Origin: a virus
Length of the DNA stretch: 23,437 nucleotides
Virus record (IMG/VR): IMGVR_UViG_3300028557_000194
Span: 1 to 23,437 of that record
Direction: 5' to 3' (one strand)
A program made the translations under genes and the position numbers. The notes under the pieces were generated by a model. That model worked only from the letters and a program-made list of their open reading frames with translations, ran no database searches and was not told where the DNA came from. Positions 7,989 through 14,944 of this stretch are shown here, in pieces; within the stretch, counting starts at the first letter, position 1; every line of letters starts with the position of its first letter.

Positions 7989-8032
7989 GGGGAACTCCTG
8001 TTTAAAGTGAAGAAATGTTTTGAAGGTGTGAA

Positions 8033-8066
8033 TGAGCCTGCCTACCCGGCGAATTCAGCAGGCTCA
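8033..8066. repeat. Perfect 9-base inverted repeat downstream of the 131-residue gene
   Basis: TGAGCCTGC (8033-8041) is exactly complementary to GCAGGCTCA (8058-8066) around a 16-base loop. On the minus strand the hairpin begins at the TGA stop codon of the preceding gene (8066-8064). No T-run follows, so it is not a standard terminator; it may protect or modulate the transcript. Confidence 0.6.
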
Positions 8067-8459
8067 GCCAAGCGTGGCGTTGGCCATCTGCGCGTAACCG
8101 CCCGCGTAAAGTTGGGTCTGTGCCAGGCGTACGTCGCCTGTGCCGTCCAATCCACTGCAATCCAGATCCATCGCCGTGAGCTCCGCACCTGTCACGATGC
8201 GCGCCCAGGTGGCCACACCCGATCTGGCAATCAGGGCGTTTTCTTGGGGCGTGAGTACCAGTTGGCCATTGATCACGCTGCCGCACGGCTTGGTCAACTT
8301 GACCTCGACCAGCATCGCGCTTGTGGGTGTGTCCGCTGGGTTGGAGGGTCGTATGCCGCTGTAGATGCGCACGCTTGCCGGGTTTGCGCCCTCATCGAGA
8401 AACGCGCGCGTGCCCTCCAACCGAGCCGCGTGGTGCTCGATGCTGATGGTGATCGTCAT
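8064..8459 (-). CDS. Hypothetical phage tail-module protein
   Basis: 131 residues. The N-terminal part is helical (IEHHAARLEGTRAFLDEG), followed by strands VRIYSGIRP, SAMLVEVKL and ATWARIVTG, and a C-terminal GDVRLAQTQLYAGGYA block. Short proteins of this plan sit beside fibre genes in prophages of Gram-negative bacteria, but I cannot name a function. The ATG follows the stop of the 367-residue gene by only 7 bases without a clear Shine-Dalgarno sequence, so translation may depend on reinitiation. Its stop lies in a 9-base hairpin stem. Confidence 0.75.
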   Translation of the reverse strand: MTITISIEHHAARLEGTRAFLDEGANPASVRIYSGIRPSNPADTPTSAMLVEVKLTKPCGSVINGQLVLTPQENALIARSGVATWARIVTGAELTAMDLDCSGLDGTGDVRLAQTQLYAGGYAQMANATLG

Positions 8460-8466
8460 GGCACTG

Positions 8467-9570
8467 TTACGGCATCACGGCCGGGCTGAGGTCGTCTGCG
8501 ATCACGGCTCGGTAACGGCGCTCGTGGTCAAAGCTGACAACCGCATAGCGCTGGCGGGTGTCAATGCGCTCAAACCGGTAACTGCCGTCGGGACTGCTCC
8601 AGGTTTCTGCCACCAGCAGGTTGGTTTGGGCGCTGATCAATTGCACGCGCCGAACCAGTGCTTGGTTGAGCGGTTTGCTCGGCGTGGCCTTTTCTTTCAC
8701 GGTGCCAGCGATGACGCCATTGCCACCGAAGTGAATGTCACGCCAGTTGCGTGGTACCGCCCTGTACTGCAGATGCAAGCCGCCTGCACGGCTCCAAAGT
8801 TCTGAATTGGGGCTCATGAAACGATTCAAATCATTGAGGCGCGCACCCGGTGCGGTATTGAGCAGTAGCGTGCGCACATGCGGTACGCTCGTGAACTCCT
8901 CAGACTCGGCCAAGTCACCAATGATCCAGTTCTGCACCTCATCCACATTGACCTTGCCCCATTGGATGTACAGGGTGGCACCTCGTGTGACACCGTTCAG
9001 ACGGTAATCCCGGTCGTCGCCCGAGCCGCTCCAAGTGAACGGATTGGCCCCGGCCAGGTTTTGCGACGCGAGGTAAGGAACCACCGTGACAGTCAACTGT
9101 GTCTCGTTGGTGCTGGTCCAACTGTCTTGCTGACCGTAACTGGTCCATACCGTGGTGAGTTCGTAGCTGTTGCCAGCCAGCGTGTAGACCTTGGTCACGA
9201 TGCCGGTGGGCGAGCCGTTGTCATAGCCGGTGTTGCACCAGAAGCGCAGATGCAGCGGCACCCGAGGTTCAGAGCCCAGTTCAATCTCGCAGGCCCAGAT
9301 GCCCGCCACGGCCCAGCCGGAATAGACACCGACATCGACCCCGTCTGCGCCCAGTGATTTGCTGATGTCGATAGAACCGTCCGCCGTGGTGTAGGTGTTA
9401 CCGCCAATCCGCGCCCAGCCAGTAGACGTTGTGATCTGCGCCCCGGTGGTGCCATCAAAGGTGTCAGAACCGCCATCACTCCAGGGATTACCGTCTTTGG
9501 CGACGGCATAGTTGTTGTTAAACGGCACCGGGTTGCCTGTGCCCAAGCGCGGCAGTATGAGCAGGCTCAT
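8467..9570 (-). CDS. Tail fibre/adhesin-like protein with C-terminal transthyretin-like domain
   Basis: 367 residues, beta-rich throughout with many Trp, Tyr and Asn (GWAVAGIWACEIELG, LHLRFWCNTGYDNG, LYIQWGKVNVDEVQNWIIGD), as in carbohydrate-binding tail proteins. The C-terminal ~85 residues (283-367) form a carboxypeptidase-regulatory-like beta-sandwich: GVIAGTVKEKATPSKPLN, TWSSPDGSYRFERIDTRQRY. The same fold type occurs at residues 175-245 of the 801-residue fibre protein. A GGAGG placed over the stop codon of the upstream gene lies 7 bases before ATG 9570, giving strong coupling. Likely a receptor-contact or fibre-anchoring component. No close family is recognised. Confidence 0.72.
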   Translation of the reverse strand: MSLLILPRLGTGNPVPFNNNYAVAKDGNPWSDGGSDTFDGTTGAQITTSTGWARIGGNTYTTADGSIDISKSLGADGVDVGVYSGWAVAGIWACEIELGSEPRVPLHLRFWCNTGYDNGSPTGIVTKVYTLAGNSYELTTVWTSYGQQDSWTSTNETQLTVTVVPYLASQNLAGANPFTWSGSGDDRDYRLNGVTRGATLYIQWGKVNVDEVQNWIIGDLAESEEFTSVPHVRTLLLNTAPGARLNDLNRFMSPNSELWSRAGGLHLQYRAVPRNWRDIHFGGNGVIAGTVKEKATPSKPLNQALVRRVQLISAQTNLLVAETWSSPDGSYRFERIDTRQRYAVVSFDHERRYRAVIADDLSPAVMP

Positions 9571-9573
9571 GGC

Positions 9574-10854
9574 TTACCTCCATGGCCCGGTGATGTCAAA
9601 GGCCACCTGCGCACCTTCGGTCTCGGAGCTGTACTGCGTGCGCACCAGCAGAAAGCGCTTGTTGTTCTGGCCCAGCACGTTGTCCACAATGGTCTGGTCG
9701 CTGTAGGGCCGGTCCTGGTGCAGCCACAGCATGCCGGGCATCATCCCGCGCAGGTGCCCATCTTCCTGGCGCACATAGGTCGGCATTAACCATAGGCTGT
9801 AATCCGCACCATTGGGAAACGGCAGGTTGCCGCGCCCACAGATTTGCTGGCCGTTGTTGGTGTTGAGCGAAGTCACACCCCAGCGCACATAGTTGCCAAC
9901 CTGGGTGTGGTTTCTGAGCATGACTTTGCCCGCCACATCCAGCGAATGGATCAAGCCGTAGCCGTTGTACTGCCCTGGGTAGCTTGCGTAACCGCCATTG
10001 GTGTTGGACCAGTACGAGTCTTCCGCGCAGAGCACGCTGTGGTAGTTGTCACCGGGCTTGAAACTCTCGATGTCACCAAAGCAGTAGAAATTGCGCCCGT
10101 ACCAGTTGTAGCCCGGTGCGTTGGTGCAAAACAGGTAAAACAGACGGTCGTCCCCCACGAGCACCCAGTTGCGGTTGCCCGCACCGCCATCGCCATAGGT
10201 CTCATATCCGCCTTGGCGTGCGTGGTACCACTTGTACCAACCATACTGGCCCGCCTGGACCTGCCGCCAGTTTTGTGTCGGGTTGCTCGGGTCAAAAGGG
10301 GCCTGCGCGCCCACAATGGTGCTGATGTCTGCCATGCCCTCCACCACCCCAACGTTGGCCCACTTGGACCAAGTCGTGTTGTAGTCCGGGGCTTTGATGC
10401 CGTCATCAATCAGCAGCAGGTTCTGCGGTGACATGGGGTTTGGGCTGCGGTAGGCACGCCTGTTCGCACCTGTGAATGCAATCTCCCAGCCCAGCGGTGC
10501 CACCTTGGCGCTCAGGTTGGTGCTGGTGGTGGCCGGTGAGACTGGGTTGGTGGGACTGCCAGAAACTGCATAGCTAAACGTGGTGGCGGTGACAGCGACC
10601 ACCCGAAACTGGCCGTTGTAAGCAGCCTGGTTGGCACCTTCGATCAGCACCACCTGGTCTTTCAGATAGGAATGCCCGGTCGTGACGGTGGCAGTCGCAA
10701 GGCCGTTGGCAAACGTCAGGTTGTCCAGCGCCTTGAGGTTAAAGCCATTAATGAGGCAGGCATCAAGCATGTTCACCAAATCACCCCAGTTATTGGAGAT
10801 TTGGGGTGCACCGGCCATGCCGCTGTTGAAGTATTTGACGCTTAGATCAGTCAT
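9574..10854 (-). CDS. Phage tail protein, Tyr/Asn/Gly-rich distal tail component
   Basis: 426 residues. The N-terminus (MTDLSVKYFNSGMAGAPQIS, then LVNMLDACLINGFNLK) matches a family I know from prophage tail regions. It precedes a small beta domain (about 45-95: ATATVTTGHSYLKDQVVLIEG, AYNGQFRVVAVTATTFSYAV) typical of virion proteins. Residues 190-330 are unusually rich in Tyr, Trp, Asn and Gly (GQYGWYKWYH, GNRNWVL, YNWYGRNFYCFGD, PGQYNGYG), as in ligand-binding surfaces. Function is unestablished. The ATG overlaps, as ATGA, the stop of a 12-codon ORF that starts on the stop of the 1206-residue gene, so translation is probably coupled. Confidence 0.75.
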   Translation of the reverse strand: MTDLSVKYFNSGMAGAPQISNNWGDLVNMLDACLINGFNLKALDNLTFANGLATATVTTGHSYLKDQVVLIEGANQAAYNGQFRVVAVTATTFSYAVSGSPTNPVSPATTSTNLSAKVAPLGWEIAFTGANRRAYRSPNPMSPQNLLLIDDGIKAPDYNTTWSKWANVGVVEGMADISTIVGAQAPFDPSNPTQNWRQVQAGQYGWYKWYHARQGGYETYGDGGAGNRNWVLVGDDRLFYLFCTNAPGYNWYGRNFYCFGDIESFKPGDNYHSVLCAEDSYWSNTNGGYASYPGQYNGYGLIHSLDVAGKVMLRNHTQVGNYVRWGVTSLNTNNGQQICGRGNLPFPNGADYSLWLMPTYVRQEDGHLRGMMPGMLWLHQDRPYSDQTIVDNVLGQNNKRFLLVRTQYSSETEGAQVAFDITGPWR

Positions 10855-10889
10855 GTCTCATTCGTATCCGTATTGCGGTTGTGCCCCAT
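10851..10889 (-). other. 12-codon coupling ORF between two tail genes
   Basis: ATG 10889 overlaps the TGA of the 1206-residue gene (TGATG). It encodes MGHNRNTDTNET and stops at TGA 10853-10851, which overlaps the next gene's ATG as ATGA. No other coding sequence occupies this 34-base gap. It would carry terminating ribosomes to a start that lacks a good Shine-Dalgarno sequence. It is visible in the sequence, but its translation is inference. Confidence 0.35.
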
Positions 10890-13800
10890 CAGGGCGTATC
10901 GACGTCACCGCGTACCAGCACAGTGAAGGCGTCATCGGGCACGGTTTCTGGCCCCTGCTGGACGGTGCGCACCACCCAGACCGGGAACTGCGCGCCGATG
11001 GTGTTAAAGCGCAGCACGTTTCCTGTGGCCCAGCCATTGCCCCACCCCAGTGCGGGCAGATGGAAGTACGCCGCGCCGGTAGAGGGGTTGTTGGGTGCGC
11101 AGTCGGTGCTGGTGTTGCCGGTAGCGATGACACCCACGTTCTCACCAATGACCTCAAACGAGGTGGTATTGGTAAAGCGCACGATCCAGCGCTCTGTCAG
11201 GCACCCCCGGTTGGTCACCAAAATGGGGTACTGCGTGTTGTTGAAAGTGGCCGTGGCCGTGCTGCCCGACAAGATATCGAGCCATGCGCCACTCCATGAG
11301 GCCTGATCAAACAGCACACTGACGCGCGACTTCAAGTCACCTGCCACCAGGGCGCTTGAGACAAAGCTGCTCGCGGGCGTGGTCACCGGATAGTCATGGG
11401 TGAGCGCCCGTGTAAAAGTGATCTCGCCACTGATCTGCACATCACTGACCACCGCCATGTCTTCGATGCGGTGTTCAACCGTCACCGGCTGGCTGTAGCC
11501 TGCCACCGACGTGAACGTGACCAGTCCTGCCTCCAGGTCTGCGCTGTAGCCGCTGTGGATGACCACCCCGTCAAACCCGACGACCCGCACCCGACTCAAA
11601 CGCACGCGGGCACAGTTGATGGTTTGGCCGTTGGTCACACTGGCGGTGATGGACTGCGTGTTGCCCACCACCGCAAAGCCACCGGGTCTAAAGATCGGTA
11701 CCCGGCCATCACTGGGCAGGCGCACCGGGTCGATGCCGAGGATGTTGGCATCCAGCGGCAGGTAGCTGTAGGCCACGGCCGCATAGCGAATGGAGTCCGC
11801 CATGACGGCAGAGGCTAAAAAGATGTGCCCGCCGATGATCTTGGACGCGTCGTACCAGGGCTTGGTCTCATTGCCAACGGCCAGCATCCACTTACCGAAT
11901 GCCAGCGACACAATGCCGGTCTCGTAGTCCACCTTGCCAGTGACGTTGGCGGATTCGATCTTGCCGTTGGCGTCTGAGGTGACGATGTGCGACACCTGCG
12001 CATCATCGTCAGCCAGCACAAATTGCACCGCCAGACTGGACGGGCGAATGGGTGCCGTGCTGGTGCGAAACTGCACGTCGGTCACCGGCATGGGGCTTTG
12101 GCTGGTCACCATGCTGTTGATCACACCGGTATTGCTGGCCCCCACTGGCAGCACGCTGAGGCTGGCCAGGCCGCTGGAGTAGTTGATGCTGCCAGATGTC
12201 AGACCTGAGCCGGTTGCCGGATCGATGTTGGTAATCAAAGAGCCCTGGCGGTCCATGTACCGGGCGCCTCCCAGGGTGAAACTGCAGGAGCCACCCACAA
12301 TGGGTTCGCTGGAGCTTTGCGTCAGATCGACAGACAACTGAACAGGAAACACCTCGGTGTTGCTGTTGCCCGCCGCGCTGGTACGGTAAGTGACCTTGAC
12401 ATAGCCCGACAGGTCGGTGGGCATGATGGCCCCGATGGTCTGGTAGGTAAAGCCACCGAAGACCACTTTTTCTGTGGCCAGGGTGCCGGTGAACCACGTG
12501 TTGTCAATCACCTGGGTGCCAACCACCACCTTGGTCCAGTTGGGCTTCGGTAATGCAATCGTGGTGTCTGGCTTGAACCTCAAAGTGCCAGCGGCGTAGT
12601 CGATCACGCCTGCGCACTCGGGGCGCGTTTGAAACCCGCCAGTCCCGTTGTCATGGACGATGACGATGGGGTCGCGGTTGGGCTTGTAGGTCAAGGACAG
12701 CCAGCGGGTTGATATCTGCCCCTCGATGGTCAGGTCTTTCTCATCAAACACGGTGTTCCACTCCACCTTGACGGTGTGGGGCAACACATTGGGGTTGGCC
12801 AGAACGATCTCGATATAACCATCCGGTGCAAAACGCTCGGGGGCCTGGAAATTCTCTTCAATCGGTGGGCCCCAGGAATAGGCAATGCTCACCTGCGCGC
12901 CAGAGCTGGGCAGGATCAGGGGTTTGAACGTGATCACGCCATCCAGGTAGTCCACTTTGCCAGTGGCGTCGCCGGTAAGCAGGCCCTGGCCGTTATCGAA
13001 GGCGGTTTTTTCCACGCCGCCTGTCGCCCAAGTGAGCGTGACCGTGCTCGGCGCCACACCGGGGTGGGCCAGGGTGAATACGGACTGAGCGGCAATCGCC
13101 ACGCCATAGACGGCCGTGTCGGCAGTGGCCAGTCCATAGGTGGCAAGCACCTGCGTGCCGACATCGGGCAAGGCAGCAAGTGTGACCATCATCGAGCCGG
13201 TGTTGAAATTGAGCGTGCCCGCGCCCACCGAGCCAAAGGCACTGCGCAACTGACCGTTGCCCGCATCGCGCAAGGTGTACCAGCGCCCCTGCGCCCGGTA
13301 GCTGAGCGAGAAACTGCCCGGCTTGGGCGCAGGGTCAAAGATCGCCACCAGGGTGCTGGAACGCGACTCGGCCGTGACCGCCCAACTAGCGGTGTGCAGC
13401 GAGCGCACGGGTGCAGCCGCTGGTGTGTAGAGGATAGTTTTGGCGGCTGGATAACTCACGGACGGGTCCGTGATCGAAATCAGCCCATTCGCATAGTCCA
13501 CCGCCCCCACAGCGCTGCCAGCCGCAGACAACAGGCCACCGTCATCGACCAGGGTCAGGCTGCCGGTGGTCAGTTTGAACGTGTTGGGCAGGATGGCCTG
13601 GCCCACACTGATGGTGTGCGAATTGTTGAGTGCCACCGACGTGGTGAGCGTCACCGGCCCACCTGCAGCGGATAAAACCACCTGTTCGCCATTGGGCTTG
13701 AGATCGACCAGTGGTGTCTCGGTCTGGGCACTGGGAACCAACTGGGTATACACACTGCTGGCCCGAATGCTGAAGGTCCCCAGGTTGGCGGCAGTGGCCA

Positions 13801-14509
13801 GCGGCACGACACCGACGTAAGAACCTGCATCGGCCACCGTGGTGTCTCTAACCTTGGTGGCCCCTGCGGCTGGTGCAGCCTTGGCATTGCCCTCGGACCC
13901 TTGGAAGTCGGTACGCAGTGCGTCACTGATGGAGCAGGTCACCACATTCATGTCGACCATCTTTCCCTGGCTGTCTTCGAACTTGCGTTTGATGGCACGA
14001 ACTTCGGTGGTGCGAATGTATTGGCTGCGCTCGTTGGTCGCGCCCTCGTTTTGCACCAGCACCATGGTTTGCCCAATCCGGGGCAGTTCAGCATCGACGC
14101 TTTGCAGGATTTGCACTGCGCGCTGGCCAGCAATATGGTTCTCCAGCAACATGCCACCCCACATCGGTCCTTTGGTGAGGTAGCTCTCGACCCGAGCCGA
14201 TGCCGCGTCGCGCCGATCAAAGGTGTCGCGGGTGCTAAACAGAGTGACACTGACATTGGGGTCTGCAGGAGGCTGGGACACGATGATGTTCGAACCCATG
14301 TAGGTGTCGGTGTCCATGGTTTGCACCGCGACGTGGAGTTTTCGAAGATTGACGCGGCCACCGGCGCGGTCGAGTTCAGAGATGTCAGGGAAGATGGCAT
14401 TGCTGGTGCCATCCACAATGACTGTAGCTGTGGGCGCACCACCGCCTTCGGGTACGTCGTCCATGACTTGGGATGCGACCAGTTTGATGTCGCCAGTGAG
14501 AATGGGCAT
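10889..14509 (-). CDS. Very large tail protein built of repeated beta modules
   Basis: 1206 residues, the second largest gene here. The N-terminal ~205 residues are distinct, with SELDRAGGRVNLRKLHVAVQ, GGMLLENHIAGQRAVQILQS and TEVRAIKRKFEDSQG, and look like the part docking to the tail. From about 215 on it is a string of beta modules marked by a recurrent G-x-[VI]-[DN]-[YF]-x-x-G-x-[IVL] motif at residues 335, 431, 517, 634, 773 and 858, with a weaker copy near 989. A C-terminal domain (about 1060-1206) ends the protein. GGAA before ATG 14509 supports the start. Position next to the tape measure gene suggests a tail tip or shaft component. No enzymatic motif is visible, and no family is named. 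Confidence 0.72.
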   Translation of the reverse strand: MPILTGDIKLVASQVMDDVPEGGGAPTATVIVDGTSNAIFPDISELDRAGGRVNLRKLHVAVQTMDTDTYMGSNIIVSQPPADPNVSVTLFSTRDTFDRRDAASARVESYLTKGPMWGGMLLENHIAGQRAVQILQSVDAELPRIGQTMVLVQNEGATNERSQYIRTTEVRAIKRKFEDSQGKMVDMNVVTCSISDALRTDFQGSEGNAKAAPAAGATKVRDTTVADAGSYVGVVPLATAANLGTFSIRASSVYTQLVPSAQTETPLVDLKPNGEQVVLSAAGGPVTLTTSVALNNSHTISVGQAILPNTFKLTTGSLTLVDDGGLLSAAGSAVGAVDYANGLISITDPSVSYPAAKTILYTPAAAPVRSLHTASWAVTAESRSSTLVAIFDPAPKPGSFSLSYRAQGRWYTLRDAGNGQLRSAFGSVGAGTLNFNTGSMMVTLAALPDVGTQVLATYGLATADTAVYGVAIAAQSVFTLAHPGVAPSTVTLTWATGGVEKTAFDNGQGLLTGDATGKVDYLDGVITFKPLILPSSGAQVSIAYSWGPPIEENFQAPERFAPDGYIEIVLANPNVLPHTVKVEWNTVFDEKDLTIEGQISTRWLSLTYKPNRDPIVIVHDNGTGGFQTRPECAGVIDYAAGTLRFKPDTTIALPKPNWTKVVVGTQVIDNTWFTGTLATEKVVFGGFTYQTIGAIMPTDLSGYVKVTYRTSAAGNSNTEVFPVQLSVDLTQSSSEPIVGGSCSFTLGGARYMDRQGSLITNIDPATGSGLTSGSINYSSGLASLSVLPVGASNTGVINSMVTSQSPMPVTDVQFRTSTAPIRPSSLAVQFVLADDDAQVSHIVTSDANGKIESANVTGKVDYETGIVSLAFGKWMLAVGNETKPWYDASKIIGGHIFLASAVMADSIRYAAVAYSYLPLDANILGIDPVRLPSDGRVPIFRPGGFAVVGNTQSITASVTNGQTINCARVRLSRVRVVGFDGVVIHSGYSADLEAGLVTFTSVAGYSQPVTVEHRIEDMAVVSDVQISGEITFTRALTHDYPVTTPASSFVSSALVAGDLKSRVSVLFDQASWSGAWLDILSGSTATATFNNTQYPILVTNRGCLTERWIVRFTNTTSFEVIGENVGVIATGNTSTDCAPNNPSTGAAYFHLPALGWGNGWATGNVLRFNTIGAQFPVWVVRTVQQGPETVPDDAFTVLVRGDVDTP

Positions 14510-14523
14510 GAAGGTTCCAGAAT

Positions 14524-14931
14524 TTAGATTTGCATCAGCTTCAAGGTGATGCGGTAAAAATCGTTGTCGTTTCGGGCGGGGAAACCTGTGACAGGTTCGG
14601 CTTCTATCGCGCCGTCGGCATGGCGAAAGGCCACCGTGAAGATGCGACCATCCATGAGCGTCAATTCAAAGCGGCCAGTCACTGCATCCAAAGGCAATGC
14701 AGCCCAATCACGCAGCACATTGACGACCGATCTCGCAACCCAAGCCATGTCGGCGGCACCTACCAAGGTGATGTCACGCCCAGCCTGGCGGGTGGCTGAC
14801 TGCACCAAAAGCGCGCCGGTGATCAGGTACGACACGCTGGAAACAACCGGACTCCAGGTGTGTTCATCGCTCCACAGCAAATCGTCAGGCAGGGTCAGCG
14901 TGGCCCCACTGAAGAGGTTTTTAAGTTCCAT
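14524..14931 (-). CDS. Tail protein downstream of the tape measure gene, possible distal tail component
   Basis: 135 residues, mixed alpha/beta: MELKNLFSGATLTLPDDLLW, a beta pair (VSYLITGALLVQSATRQAG, ITLVGAADMAWVA), a helix (ARSVVNVLRDWAALP), then FELTLMDGRIFTVAFRHADG and the terminal FYRITLKLMQI strand. The layout of strands plus DGRxFxVxFRH resembles small distal-tail or minor tail (gpM/gpL-like) proteins. It sits between the tape measure gene and the 1206-residue gene, where Dit-like or minor tail proteins are found. The assignment rests mainly on position. Confidence 0.72.
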   Translation of the reverse strand: MELKNLFSGATLTLPDDLLWSDEHTWSPVVSSVSYLITGALLVQSATRQAGRDITLVGAADMAWVARSVVNVLRDWAALPLDAVTGRFELTLMDGRIFTVAFRHADGAIEAEPVTGFPARNDNDFYRITLKLMQI

Positions 14932-14944
14932 GGATGATTGGCCG

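Noticed and set aside
9951-10420. Possible diversity-generating retroelement target in the Tyr/Asn/Gly-rich part of the 426-residue tail protein
   Set aside because: Composition is suggestive, but no reverse transcriptase, template repeat or second copy of the segment is present in the window. Would need a search of the rest of the prophage.
12776-13675. Plus-strand ORF of 299 codons opposite the 1206-residue tail gene
   Set aside because: Arg/His/Gly-rich shadow frame. The minus-strand protein has repeated conserved motifs in the same segment.
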